Under the pieces are notes generated by a model that saw only the letters and a program-made list of their open reading frames with translations, had not been told where the DNA came from and made no database searches. Position numbers and translations under genes: made by a program. A stretch of 64,000 nucleotides of DNA from the NCBI GenBank assembly GCA_016801885.1, contig CM028890.1, forward strand, positions 14,438,001-14,502,000. The letters are read 5' to 3'. Below are positions 12,301 through 25,400 of the stretch, piece after piece. Position 1 is the stretch's first letter; each line of letters begins with the position of its first letter. Source of the stretch: Toxotes chatareus (taxonomy: Eukaryota > Chordata > Actinopteri > Toxotidae).

Positions 12301-13334
12301 GTGTGACTGGCCCTATTTGCCTTGTGGCCTCTGAAAGAGAAATAAACTGCAGAAGAAAGAGGAAATGATGCCTATCTGACAGAAATATGTGCAGTGCACA
12401 TATTGAAGACATACTCTATAGACACTGGTACAACTAGTTTTAAAATCAGTTTATGCACAGGAGTCCAGCTCTCTTGGTAAGTTTTAATTCTTTTTTATTG
12501 GTTAATTCTGACCAGCAACATAAATGCTTTTCTGCCTTCCGCTAAATTTTAACTGTATATATGTACATGTAAACAGGAACTGATAAAATCTGCAAAACTG
12601 TTATTTTGTTTTACAGTTGATTTTAACTGAAATGTGACTCACTGATTTCACTTGGCTGCATAAAATCCAACCGTAAAGAATGAAAAACTGAGATGCTTGT
12701 GTTGTGTGGAAATTATACATTGTAAAGCCACACTTCAAAATGATTTCCTGTTATACACAATGCAATAAAGCAGAAAAGTAACAGAGTAAGGAAATGAGTT
12801 AGCACTACACCACATTCTGCTATGACACTGTAATACAGTTTTGCATGTTGTATTTAAATGGTATACCTATGGTGAACTTTGTGAAGATATCATACAAAAT
12901 GAAAAAGTGGAAAAGAGGTTCACATTTTTCAAATCTGTCTTCAAACAACACTCCCGTGCATATTTACAGGTTTTGGAGTTTTGTAATCATTGATCATATT
13001 CATGCTGGTCATGAAGAGAGGTCCCTTCCTAACCACAACTTCAGTGTAAGAGATGGGGAACTTCTGAAGGCTTTTTTAGTACCAAATGCCCTTGTTGTGT
13101 TTCCTCTTGATTTCTTGTTGAGTCTCATGGGCATGTGAGTACTGTTTTAAGGCAGGCTTGAAAAAAATGTGCACCTACGCTTAGTAAGATCCTCCAAGCT
13201 GTACTGATAAACAGTTAACAATATATTTGTGTGTGTGTTCTATGCTCAGCTATTTGGAGTTGTAGCTTAATAAATATACCTTTCTCTATTCTAACATACT
13301 GATGATTTGTCACTCGCATGGTCACTTCTTACAG
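6314..13334. other. Intergenic, no gene seen
   Basis: Seven kilobases without a coding exon I can support. The content is ordinary AT-rich fish intergenic DNA with purine-rich (9170-9245) and pyrimidine-rich (10255-10285) tracts, short CA runs and one motif copy at 9253-9266. The 3' end may contain an untranslated exon of the downstream GPCR, but none can be identified from sequence alone. Confidence 0.5.
9253..9266 (-). promoter_or_regulatory. RORE-like nuclear receptor half-site, copy 4
   Basis: On the minus strand this reads TAACTAGGTCAGTG, identical over 14 bases to copy 1 at 349-362, and fits the ROR/REV-ERB element pattern completely. Confidence 0.35.
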
Positions 13335-13339
13335 ATAGT

Positions 13340-14257
13340 ATGTGCAACTCCACCAGAGATCACTGCGAAGTGGACCTCTTTCAGGGTCTGGCTTACAGTC
13401 CTTTGTTTCTCCTGGGTTTCCTTGTCAACGCTGCAGCTTTGCGTGCCTTCATTGCAAAACGGGATTCCTGGACAGACACCCACATCTACATGTTCAACCT
13501 GGTTTTAGCTGATTCTGCCCTCATCATCTTCCTTCCCTTTAGGATATACGATGCCTTCTTCTGCTTGCCTAAGACTACCATGTGTACTTTCCTCATGAAC
13601 ATACATTTCATCAACATGTATGCCAGCATCCTGACCACGACTGCCATCAGTTTCCAGCGCTACCTGGCTATAAGGTTCCCTATACACGCCAGATCGTGGA
13701 CGAGGAAGAAAGAGGCAGCTTTTGCTGTGTGTGTGGTTCTTTGGGGGCTTCTGGTGACGTTCTGTGCTGTGTTCCGAAAAGAAAACTATCCTGAAAATCT
13801 CTGGACGTGCTATGAAAGATGTAAAGATAAACCACTTAAGCTAAAAGTGGTTTTGTCTCTGATCTTACCAGGCTTCCTCGTTCCACTGGTGATTGTTGCG
13901 TTTTGTTCCAGTCAGATCATCTACATTCTGTTAAAGGTGGATGAAAAATCAGAGGAAAAGAAAAGCATAATTAGTATAGTAATGGCAAACATGATTGTGT
14001 TCATTGTCTGCTACACACCAATTCATATTGGCTTTTTTGTCAACTTCTTGTACACTGCACCTCCAAACTGGCAAAATCTATACATACCTGTACATAAATA
14101 TCTACTCGTGTCTGAATGGATTGCTGCCACAAACTGCTGTTTTGATTCCATCAGCTATTACTTCTTATTGAAAGGGTTTTACTCACAAGTCAGTGGGAGT
14201 ACAACAAATTTCCTGGTCTCTATCTTTATTTTTTTTTCTAAGGCTGCACAGCAATAA
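13340..14257 (+). CDS. GPR35/GPR55-like class A G-protein-coupled receptor
   Basis: Seven-helix plasma-membrane receptor of 305 residues on one coding exon. I place the start at 13340 because a good 3' splice site (TTCTTACAG, ending 13334) sits just upstream; an in-frame ATG at 13307 lies before that acceptor and would add 11 residues. Visible: an N-glycosylation site (NST, residues 3-5), Asn30 of TM1, LAD in TM2 (Asp58), Cys82 for the extracellular disulphide, CYTPIH in TM6 (224-229), and DSISYY in place of NPxxY in TM7, which is the style of GPR35/GPR55. The usual DRY at the end of TM3 is QRY (106-108). The layout of TM2 (IYMFNL), TM3 (QRYLAIRFP) and TM7 favours the GPR35/GPR55 branch, which senses lysophospholipids or acidic metabolites; the actual ligand is unknown. 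The cytoplasmic tail is short and oddly hydrophobic near the end. Confidence 0.85.
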   Translation: MCNSTRDHCEVDLFQGLAYSPLFLLGFLVNAAALRAFIAKRDSWTDTHIYMFNLVLADSALIIFLPFRIYDAFFCLPKTTMCTFLMNIHFINMYASILTTTAISFQRYLAIRFPIHARSWTRKKEAAFAVCVVLWGLLVTFCAVFRKENYPENLWTCYERCKDKPLKLKVVLSLILPGFLVPLVIVAFCSSQIIYILLKVDEKSEEKKSIISIVMANMIVFIVCYTPIHIGFFVNFLYTAPPNWQNLYIPVHKYLLVSEWIAATNCCFDSISYYFLLKGFYSQVSGSTTNFLVSIFIFFSKAAQQ

Positions 14258-14795
14258 AAATAAATGATATTGTTGAAGGAATACTCCACCAGTTTTGCAA
14301 ATGAAGCTCAAAAATGAAACCTGATGACACCATCCAGGAAATGAATCAGCGATACAAATTGAAGATGTGTGGTTCAAAAGATGCAGACATTTAGACAGAA
14401 TTATGGGAGCTGCATTCAGTGCTTTTTGTGTGCCTGATACATTCTGGGGACTAAAATTCTTAACATATCTATATCTGGTGCTTTGATTTTTTTACCTTTT
14501 GATTTTTTTTTTTTTTTTTAATTGTTCTTTCTTTTGTGAGATCCCCAATTTTTTGTGCAGGTGCAACTCAAAAATGCTGGCATACACCTTTAAATTAGCC
14601 ATAGATATAAGTATCTGGCTAACTGATTGCAATGATTATTACTTTTTTATTACTTATTACATTTTTGTCTAATTTTTTTTTATGATTTATTCTTAGAAAA
14701 TGTAAATTATGTATACTGCTAATGTAAAAATGAAATTTTCAGCTGGTTCTGGGTTTCCAGTTGATTGTACTGTACAGTTAATTTTTCATAAAGTT

Positions 14796-14801
14796 AATAA
14801 A
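14796..14801 (+). terminator. Candidate poly(A) signal of the GPCR gene
   Basis: AATAAA about 540 bp after the stop codon, in AT-rich DNA, followed by TTTTGTTAATC. Another AATAAA overlaps the stop region (about 14254-14265) but would leave no 3' UTR. Confidence 0.45.
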
Positions 14802-17800
14802 GTTTTGTTAATCATGTCAGTATTTACAGACTGTGAAAATACATCTAGCTTGACCTAAATCATCAAGTTGCTATATGAACTCTTCAGCTGTTCAAGGGAT
14901 ATGCTTGAGTATGTGTGTGTGTGTCTGTTTGAGATATAAATACCTGTTATCCATCTCACCCAACCTTTTGTTGACCTTATTGCTCTCTGTATGATGTTCA
15001 AAGCTTTATATCAAAGCAGAGAACAAGGGGTATTCTCATCTCTGCTCCAGACATCTCAACAAAACAACAGTCTGCTTGCAGCTTAGCGACACAGACAGAC
15101 TATGTCCAGTCAATGCACAGGCACCCATGGGAGTAGTGCTTTCCCACTCCCTCACAGAGGCCAGATGAATGAAGGCCAGTGTCCAGCTCCCTCTTGTGGT
15201 GAGAAAAGTAAATGCTTGAAAGATTTTCCCCTGCCTCTCTGCTCTGGAGTTGCCTGTTGAGAAGCTTCAATCTGCCAATCTGGTAAAAAAAAGAAAAAAG
15301 AAAAAAAAAATCTCATTTAGGAAAATAAACTGTAGTAATGATATACACATTACTCCAGACTGCTGCAAAGCAGAAGAGTTGCATTTGTAACTGTGTGTGT
15401 ATATGCGTGGGCACACGTATAATGATATGCATTTATTTCAATGAGTGCATTCAGAACCAAACGCAACAACATTAGCAGTCAATTGTATAATGCCATTTAA
15501 TAGCAGTACTCCAAAGATTGATGGTTATTATAACAGCAGTATCTTAGCAACTGCAAAAACTCAGCAGGCATCAGTCAAATGAGACGGCTCAGTTCTGGCT
15601 GAGATCAGGCCTGCGACTCTACTCTAATAACAAGGAAGGAAACAGCTGAACTCAGCAGTCAGCCAAAGTCACGTAAATACTGTACATACATCTTATTCAC
15701 AGCATCGTCACCGAAAAACAAAAAAGCAAAAAAAAAGAAGAAAGAAAGAAAAAAAAAAAACCAAACAACTCACACCTTAAACATAGTCCTGTTTCAGAAG
15801 ATCCTGAATGGTTCCCCCCCTCCCAAAACCAAACGGATACACTATACCATCAGCATGATTATTTACACTATTCACAAATGATACAGGACAGCTCCTTTTC
15901 AGAATGCAAAAAATGTGCTTTTCCTTATTTCTGCACAGTAGAATGACAATAAACATAAAAAAAAATGAGTACATTCATTCACACAGGATGCTGACACATA
16001 TTTTCAAGATCCTCCAGCATGGCAGTTGGTTGGCAATGACAGACAGAAAGTCACTAGACTACAGAAAAAAGACAAAAAATTAGATACACAGTGTTTCCTT
16101 ACAGCATTTCAGTCCATTTGAAGGTTTGCTTATGAACTACTTATGAATCACTATTATTACATATCAGCTATTCTGGAATCAACACAGTTCATGGCATTGT
16201 TTAAGTGAACACATTACAGTACAATCATAAAGGGCATGACAAAGTGTCTGTGTTTATTCTTACATATTTACACTTTATAAGTTTGGCGTGATGTGTCACA
16301 GTAGTTTATAAACAGACCCTCAAATACTGTTGGTGGCATTCAGCGTGAGCAGCACCTGACAGAGGGAGCTGAAATGAGTCCAAACAGTACAAGCCAACAT
16401 CTAAATGCAGAAACAAAACATTCAGCATGTAAACTCGAAGGCATATGTGTCCGTAGCACATGAAATTGGTGCACGCTTGACTGAAATGGTCCTCTTCATG
16501 GCACTTTAAAACAAGTTTCTATCATTTTTTTTTTTTTTTGCTTCAGTAATCAGGCATCAGTAATTCATTCATAAGTTGGATTTGGCATACAGATGTAAAA
16601 AGACACTGATGATAATTAGTGTCTCTGTGATTTCAATCTTGGAGCAGGTTGATATGAAACCTCCATGAAAACAGATTTTCATACATTAATAGTTATAATG
16701 ACATGATAAATGTGTATTTTTGTTTGCAAGCTAATTAATGCCTGATATTTTTTTTTTGGAGTTACAGTTTGTCTTACATTATCATTTTATCTAAATTAAA
16801 GTTTACTATGTACAGATAAACCATATTTCATATCAAGGTCTCCATATATCATATGAAAGTCACCACAAACCAGCGTACAGTCTATTGGCTGGAACTGAGA
16901 GTGAAAATCAAGTCATCTGGTCAGCTTTAATAAACCATGTTCTCAGTATTTTCCGTGGTTGTTGTTGTTGTTGTGCCTCGTTTCATCAAGTTGCCTTTTG
17001 TTTTCTTTATCTTGTCTCCTGTTTTTATGACTTCCAGCTCCTCGCTAACACACGCAGACCATGTAGTGTTGATCTGAACGCCGACCATTTCATGGAACAC
17101 TTTGATGGGCTGAATATATAGTCCCATTTGCCTGCTGGGAACATTTCCATTACTCCTATTGGCTCCGAGTTAAGCCAGAGGTTTCAATCATCTGCGCTGT
17201 AACTGTCACTTTATTCTGTATCATGTCTGTGGGACCTTGACCCACTCTGGGCTGGAGGGGAAGTTTTGCCCAATAAAACCGGGTTGTTGTCTATAATGCA
17301 GCATTAATGAATGTGTGTATGTGTGTGGAAAAACCTTAAGGTGACAGTGAAGGACAAAGTGTTCATATATTGCAGTGCATTTACTAAAAACACTTCTCTC
17401 TTTCTTCCTTTCCATGTTTCTGTCCTGCTCTGAGCTTTCTTTCAGTCCAGTATTGTGGTGCAACCTCTCCCGACTTCCTCGTGGGATTATTAGTCATTAA
17501 ACAGTACGTGGGGTGGAGGGAGGCAAACAAATACAGCGACGGACGGCTGAGATGCCGTCATTACAGAGAGCATGCGGCTGGCAGAAATAGTGCTGACATT
17601 TCAGTCCTGCACTCTGCTCTCCAAAGACGTGAGTTATAGTCCCATATCCCTGTGAGACAGGTTAGAGGCATTTGGCACACGCGCCTTCCCTCTGCTGTAC
17701 ATGGAATACTAAATACCCACCTGTACAAACACATGTATGCATCTGCTGTAAGTGTGCAGCAAGGAGAAAGAGAGAGAGAAAAAAGAAGCAAAGAGAAGGG

Positions 17801-18479
17801 ACTGGTGTCCCCTCATTATCCATTAGATTTGTGTTTACAGTCAGAATGACTTTAGTTTTTGTCTGATGAGTCACATAGAGCCTCAGATATTCAGGAAGGT
17901 ATCCATTTACGATGTTCAGTATTTGCAATTTCACTTCAAGCACCTAGTTGGCAATCAGGCCAACAGGTACTATAGTGGGGAACAGATGGGTGGCAGTCTT
18001 GTTAATGTGATCCAAGAGGGAAAATGCATTCCTCTCCTGCAGCAGTGCTTGATTGGCTCTGCAACCTCAGTTAATCTGCACAGGGAAGGCAGCTTCTAAG
18101 TGCCATGTCCATCTTTGTCCACATCCTCTCTGCCCCCCATTCTGCTTTCTGTCTTTCCTCTCCATCCTCTCTCCTCTTCCTGCTGCGGCTGAGTAGCAGG
18201 AGAGAGAGGCAACTCTGCAATGCAGACACAGCAACAACCTCAGTTCATCTGACCAATTAGTGTGAGCCAGGATATGAGTGGCAGGCCCAGCAGCCAGTCA
18301 TAAAGAGAGACTCATCAGAGGGTGAAATGGGGAGGGGAGGGGGGGTCAATGAAAAACAGATGTAGGGAAGGGAGAGGGAGAGAGTGAAAGACAAAATAAG
18401 GAGGAAAGAGAGATCTATGCAAATAAAACAGACAGCTCCGGACATGAAAAGACTCCCGTCCCCTTCAATTCCTCAGCAG
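14802..18479. other. GPCR-sema6b convergent interval with sema6b 3' UTR
   Basis: No coding exon. The right part should be the sema6b 3' UTR (minus strand). Minus-strand AATAAA signals occur at 17210-17215, near 16252 and near 15431, and I cannot tell which is used. Purine-rich simple sequence lies at 15715-15765 and a GTT repeat at 16961-16975. The two genes converge here. Confidence 0.45.
17210..17215 (-). terminator. sema6b: Candidate sema6b poly(A) signal
   Basis: AATAAA on the minus strand, about 1.27 kb past the stop codon. Later signals near 16252 and 15431 are equally possible. Confidence 0.25.
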
Positions 18480-19465
18480 TCAATGGCCAGTCTGAGTCCT
18501 ATCACTGCAGTTCTTCTTACTCATCAGCTGACTGAGATCCACCAGCTGCCCCAGCTCCCCTCGCTCCAGGGCCCCTCTCAGCAGAGCCCGGCTCAGCCCG
18601 GGGGTATGTTGCTGGGACACATACGCCTGGCCACTGGGAGTGGGCATGGAGGGGGGAGGCAGGGGGACGGGGACCATGCCATGGCTGCTGAGGATGTATC
18701 CTTCCTGGGCTGGCCAGCGCAAAGGCAGCGGCTCGCCATACTCCACGGGGGCACTGGGGGCCGAGACCACCCTCCGGCGCTCAGGCGAGTCCTGGGGGGT
18801 CATGGGGTATACATATTCTCCGGCAGACTTCCTGAGCGGAGCTTTGGGCGTCCCTTTCCCTCCTTTTTCTTGCTTGCTCAGACAGACATAGTGCTGGCGT
18901 GGCGTGTCATTCCCTCGGCTCTCACCACTGTGTCTCCCACCCCCCCCTTGCTGGAACAGTCTGGTGGTCAGGTAGACTGAAGGGGGCATGCGGCAGGGTG
19001 AACCCAGACCCACGGAGCCTCCCCCCAGGTACGTCTGGCTGGTGTCCCACCCTCCAGAGTTGGAGTCAGACAGTCGCAGGCCTCTGCGTTTCTGCTGGGG
19101 CGTGTGCTCTGGGGTGGGGAGGAAACCGGGGTCGAGCTCCCCTGACTTCCCCCAGCCATTGGGCATGACAAAGAGGGTTTCCCCGCCCTGAGAGCAGGGG
19201 CGCTCCCCACCTCCCTGCCGTGTTACGCTCAGCACAGAGCCTCCCATCCCTCCGCCGTTACTCAGCAGGCCTCTTTCACGTCTCTGGATGGAGGACTGGG
19301 AGGTGTTGCCGTGGCGGCGGTTGGCAGGCTTGTGGGCCATGATCCAGCACACGGCGAGGCCGGAGAGCGCCGCCCCGATGGTGAACGCAGAGACCGCAGA
19401 TGCCACAAGCAGGTTGAGGGAAACAAGGCTCTCCGGTTCAATCAGCAAACTCTGCTGCAGAATTC
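18480..19465 (-). CDS. sema6b: sema6b coding exon 16 (TM and cytoplasmic tail)
   Basis: 986 bp including stop TGA at 18482-18480. Acceptor CTTCAG. Encodes the helix from LVSLNLLVASAVSAF to LAVCWIM, then a basic stretch (HKPANRR) and a long Gly/Ser/Pro-rich tail with NGWGKSGELDPGFLPTPEHT and ERRRVVSAP, shared with mammalian SEMA6B. The exon is GC-richer than its introns. The frame stays open for 62 codons upstream of the acceptor, which is intron. Confidence 0.93.
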
Positions 19466-22400
19466 CTGAAGATAAAGAGACACAATTATGAAGATGACAT
19501 TTAGTGGAACAGTACAACGGACATCCCCTCACAATGCCTGTCCACAGGGTGCAGTTTAAAATTGCTATTATTATTACATATAGTGCCATTCTGCTATTGC
19601 CACTTGGTGCTTTTCCCCTCTCAAGATATAATGTATCGTAATAAATCAATAGCTACAATAACACTCATAACTGGTGATCATCATGTTCAGCCTTACACGA
19701 TTATTTTGTGTAGCGATTCTGTTTAAAAGGAACTTCTCTCCAGTCTGGCCTTGAGGCTCCACAGGCTCCAGGTTCAGAGGCCTGCACTTGTCATCAGTAC
19801 AAGTTCAGACCACAGCAGCTGACTCTCCTCTCCTCACTCTTTCCATCCTGCAGCCTGGTCAGAGAGCCTCTCCTCGCAGCATACCATTACCTCAGTGTTT
19901 CCACCCAGCTCTAATCACTCCCATCTGCAGACACAGCAGCACATGCCTGTCTCTGGCTCGGCCTCTCCTGCGCTTTCACAGCTCAGATTAGAGTCTGTCA
20001 GGTCTGCAGCCTGGCATCACCGACTTCTACTGTTATCAGTTTCTAAGAGTGGGATAAAAACTAGAAGCCCATATATCACTTTAAAACAAATGAGTGTGAT
20101 GAGGGCTTGGAATGTGCTACACATTTTTTTTAAAAAGTTTTTTTCTCTTGAAATTCAGACCTAGCTAAATGGATTTTATGACTTTGAAACTGGGCTCAAA
20201 CAGGCGGAACAGTGCAGAAAGAATCTGCTGGAAAGGAAATGACTTTTGTTGGTTTCCACTGACTTTGTGAATTTCAGAGTCAGGTTCAAAGAGGCCCTCT
20301 GTGGCACTGCAGTGACATCTGAGCCTCTCAACAGAAGTGACATCTGAGCCTCTCAACAGAAGTGACATCAGTATTTTCTGCTAAGCTATTTCCAGCTTGC
20401 TTGCCGGCTACCCTCAGTCATTCCCCTCTGAGATGTTCTGCTTTGAAAGAACAAAGGCTTGCACGCAGGAAGATGTTGCATATCCCATCCTGCAGTTTCG
20501 TATTGTGTACCAGCAGCTACACCTGCTTCATATCCTCCCTAATTAAACCGTCTCACACTGGGAACATTTTGACCTATAGGAAGTGAGGCTGAATCCAGAA
20601 TCCCAGAGCTACTCCTACCTGATTTGGCTCTGACAAAGAAACCAAAACCTCAGATAATTAAAACGTACTAAATTACAGAAAACGTCACCAATATTCTCCC
20701 AGTTGGTAGTATGAGATAATTTTTCAGAACAAAATGTTCAGTGACAAGGAGACAGGTGTAGTAAAAGACTGAGCCACTAGGCGGAGCCTCCCCTCAGTCC
20801 ACTGTACGCAACCAGAAGCATCCATGTCACAGTGCTGCAACCTACCATCACAGTCTCCTAAATGGGAGGTGGTGTTTCCATATTCCACATCTTGTTGAAA
20901 AGGCAGCCTGCAGACACAAAGAGATCACAGGTTAACACATCAGAGACCTCAATATTTCTCTTCATGTACAAACAATAGGAAACATATCGTTACAGTGCTC
21001 TTAATTCACTATATACACTATGAGAAAATGAAGTTAGGCCTGACTGAAAATAATCGGTGTAAAAATGGATTTCTTTATAAGAACATGATCACTTTTGCAT
21101 ATATACATGAATGGAGACATTTGTTGGTAGTAATCAATTAAATTGATATGGCACATATTGACGTGTCATCCAGTGTAATGGGATACACTATTGATCCCAT
21201 GATCAATTTTCTCTTTTTGCTTGATCGCTGGTCAGAGGTCAGGGTCAGCTATACAGGCGGTGATGGGAGCCGGAGGTAGGAAATGCAATACTAAACAGCG
21301 TTAATGCTTCCATTTGATTTCTCGTGAAAAACAAAACAAAACACATGAAGGTGGTGTGGGTTCAGTGGTTTCTTCATGGCTTGGTGTTCTCTGGCACAAA
21401 CATGAACTGTGCAGATAGACCGGAAATTAATTATATATTATATTATATTTACATTGTTTATAATAAGTATGGACACTGTATGAGCAGTGGATTCAGTGTG
21501 CTGCCAAATCCACTGCTCATACAGATCCAGGGTGAATATTAATACTAAGAAGTATAATAAGCTATAACATTAGACTTAACCAGTCTTGCTGAAGTTGTCA
21601 AAATAATGACTCCTTTTTAGTAGCAACAGAATATATGTTTGCTTAAGTTTGACTTCAATTACTAACAAGTGTTGTTGTCCACCTGCTTTATTCTTTAGCT
21701 CTCTTACATGTGTAACTATATCCACGTACATCCTTGAGATGTCATTGTGGAAAAAGGAAAAGGAACTTGAACTACAAGAGCACTCTGCCACTGCTTTAAA
21801 GCTTTTGTTTTCTTTATTCTGTGTCTCTGAGTGAAATACCAATTCCATGTTTAGCTTAGTTGCCAGACATTTCCATGTACAACATAGAGGAATTCTGCAA
21901 CTTTGCCAACAAAACTCCTTCCACAGAACTTGGTGGTGACTTTGCAGACAGTAGATCTGAAGAGGTAGAAAACTTTTCACAGGTGTGCGTATGTGTGTTG
22001 TCGTCACCGTGTGCCTGGTCTCAGGAATGAGCAGGTGCTGCCTCTGGTCCAGCCACAGTAAGGATCCCTGGAGGCTAGACAGCTCCTGCACACACACGGA
22101 CACACACACCAATTAAAACAAAAAGTTAAGAAATGCTGAGTACTGCCCTTATTCTCACAGTGGCCATTTTGACCAGTTTAGCAGAAAACTCTGTCAGAAA
22201 AAGTTGCCTTTCAAACAAGGGAACAAGAGCTACAACTATTAACTGAGCGGGAAAGTTGGCTATTTTCCTGTTGATGCTCATGAGTCAACAGGAAATCAGT
22301 CATATGTTCTGTATAGTATATTCTGTAATAGAGATTCTGTGAACTGATAAAAAGCCTCATCTGGTATTCATTGTCATACATAGCAGTCACACATATTCTA

Positions 22401-25400
22401 TAGAGTTGCTACTTGTTCACAGTTTCCTGTATCCAAGTGTGATAATCAGGTTCACAGTGTGATGTTCTACTCCAGAACATCTCTCCAGATGAATCACAAT
22501 CTTGAAGCTGTTTGTGTCAAGTTACTTTTTTTTTTTTTTTTTTTTTTACAAAATAAATATGACACAAAACAAACGAGATGTGGTTTGACAAACAGACATG
22601 CCATCCATCTCCTACTTACTGAAACAAAAACAGAACTGCAAATTTTGCTGAGACGACTGAAGTGACAGCAGAGACAAAACAAAAGTTTACCAGTAAGTAC
22701 TACCCTGGCTAAAGGCCACTGCTAGATTTGAACTGAATTAATTATCAGACTTGGACACACTGAGGGAATGGAAAATACTCTCAAAGACAGAAAGTGTCAC
22801 TCACTTCATGCAGCGGGAGTGCAGGTGGCAGCGAGACGTGGGAACTCGGACCAGACAGGAGGGAAAGGCCAGCAGCAGAGTGTGGCTGGTCCGGTCCAAC
22901 GACAGAGACAAGAGCTGACGGGCCTGAGGAGAGTCGTCACTACACCTGGAGACGGTGAGACATGGTGGTGTGAGGACAGGAGGCAGAAGGTACAGAGACA
23001 GCAGCGGGAGGTACAATGTACTCTTCCTGGCCTCAAATAAATCTGTGACAGGGTCAAAGGCCTCATCTGTTGGTTCTTCGAGACAGACACCCCAGTGCCC
23101 TAACCCTAACTGGAGCAGTGGACTGGAGTTTTATCCAGTCTGCTGATGTCTGCACAGAGTCAGAGCTGTGTGGTGGAAAGACAGAAACACCCTTCTGAGT
23201 TAGCTGCTAGTGGATGCACCATTTTCTGACTGTCAGGTCTTTTACTGTAATACACAGAGTAACACGGGACGATAATGAAATATAAGCTGCAAAGATTTTC
23301 TGGTGCTTCAAAAGATAATCAACAGATCAAGTGATAATGAAATTAATCTTTAGATTTAACCTTAAAATCAATTTCTTAAATTACATACGTGAATGTATCT
23401 GTTGTGGCTAAAAAGTAACAGAACAGGCTTCGACTGTAAGCTGCACTTCAAAATGTGAAAATCAATTATTTAAAATCATAACAGTGAAACTGAGGAGACT
23501 TCTTGGGTGAAAAGCACTGCTGTTCTCCAGTTATCAACTCAAGTCAGGTTGATAACTGGAGACCCGATCTACCTGAGGCAACCTGCCAAAATGTATAATT
23601 CATAATTTGGAGATCAAGGACAAAGATCTCTTGACTCCTACTCACTTCTCTGGGTTAAATCCATCCACCTCCTCCAGAAATACACTGCTGTGAGAGACAG
23701 AGTCTCCATTGGGAACCATTAGGAACTTGAGGATAGTTCCCCTGGTTGAGCCAAGGAACAAGACTGTACGGTTCCTATGAGGTCCGGCTTCTGTGTCTAC
23801 CACCATGGCTGTCAGCTGGTACCTAGATATACAGATCAACAGAGTAGGTCAATGAAGCACCTTCCCATCCTACCTGTAGCTTATGATTTATGATTCATGC
23901 CACAAAAAAAGTCCTGCTACTGAGTCATTCTGCATACCGTCCCATAGTCTTGACCACCCAGGGTCTGTGCCCCAGTAGGGGAACGGTCTCGTCCATAAGC
24001 GGGTGGGTCTTAACAAAGTTCAGCACCTCATCTGGCAGCGTGGTAGAGGAGCTAAATCTGGATCCCTGCACTGCACATCCCCCTGGTCTGCAGACAGAGA
24101 AAGAAAAAATAAGAAGAAAGTGAGAGATGAAGAATATACAGATGGGAAAGAGAGAGATCGAAGTCCAGAGAGAGCAAGAAGAAAAGAGCCAGAGGAGTTT
24201 TTTTTTTTTTTTTTTTATTCGGCAGCTGGAGGCTGAGTTAGAATTTTGCTGAATAGTAGTGAAGTTGCATTGTGACTGACAGTTGGAGCTTATAGCAGGG
24301 GAGTGAGTAGACTGTATGTGAGACAGATGCTCAGGACAGCAGCACTGCAGCATTCTGCTGAGGTTCTGCACTTCGCATTACAATACCTTGGTTTAGGCAC
24401 CGCCTCGTCCGGTACAGGAGTCCAAATAGACTCCGGGGATTTCTGCTCTTTAAACCGGCCTTCAAAGACGTGAGCAAGCTGCTGCATGTCAAACACACAC
24501 ACCGCAGAACCAGGGATGCTACCAGAGACAAGGGAAAGGAGACAGTGAGGAGCAAACAATAGAGTTATTGCTTGTTTGTGTGGACGTTGTGCTGAGTCTC
24601 TTTACCTGTTTGGTGGGGTGGAGAAGAGGCCGAGGATGACATCTCGTCCCTGCATGTGGATAATTTCGCTTGTGGCGTGTAAAAGGTTGAAGTAGAAGTG
24701 TGAGTCTCCGGGGATGGAGCAGTTGAGCCGTGCCTTAAGAAATGTGGTCCACTGTTTCTCAAGGACGCGCTGAGAGCCACCCAGGTCAGCCTTACAAACA
24801 CGAGCCACACGGGACACCATCACCTAGAATAAAACAAGTTTAACAAAATGGAGGCATAATAAAATAAAAGAAGAAGAAGGGGAGAGAAAGAAAGAGAGGT
24901 AGAGAGCACCTTCTCCAGATGATGAAACTCCATGGCCATCTCTCTGAAGAAGAAATAAATATGAGGACCCCACTCCATGGCGCTCACAAAGTACGGCTCT
25001 GAAAAACAATATTAGAAAAACACTGTTAGAAAAACACACACTCTCATATGACAGAAAAATAGCAACGCAATGCCTGAGGCCAAACGTAACACTCTACAGT
25101 GCCTGACATGGCGCTGTAATAACAGTCACATCAACATGGACCACTGTCCACCACCCTCACTCATTAACTATTCATGTCCTGTTTAATTTATCATCACGGA
25201 CAAGAGGATACACATTATTTATCATTTATTCATCCAGCACTGTTCCAACTTTGACCTGCCCCAGCTTGTTTTTTCCTCTGTGGAAAACACCACTCACACA
25301 CTCCACTGTTCAGCTGAGGGCTTGTTCAAACCCTGAATCTGAAGAGTCCAACTAACCTCAATACATCACTCTGTCTGAGGCTGCTCCACTTATAATGAGT

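Noticed and set aside
12845..13138. 97-codon open frame just upstream of the GPCR
   Set aside because: AT-rich, no domain, not in a plausible splice relation with the GPCR exon.
14270..14460. Possible dispersed repeat after the GPCR stop (GGAATACTCCACCAGTTTTGC)
   Set aside because: It looks vaguely like a fish repeat start, but I could not find a second copy in the window or a clear boundary.
18384..18980. 198-codon plus-strand frame
   Set aside because: Antisense of the GC-rich sema6b last exon; no homologue known to me.
19466..19649. Open N-terminal extension of the sema6b last exon
   Set aside because: Lies upstream of a good acceptor (CTTCAG) and breaks the phase-1 junction with the juxtamembrane exon; intronic.
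21576..22112. 178-codon minus-strand frame covering the PSI exon
   Set aside because: It reads the sema6b PSI exon in the wrong frame and then continues through intron; the exon frame giving DPYCGW is 78 bp only.
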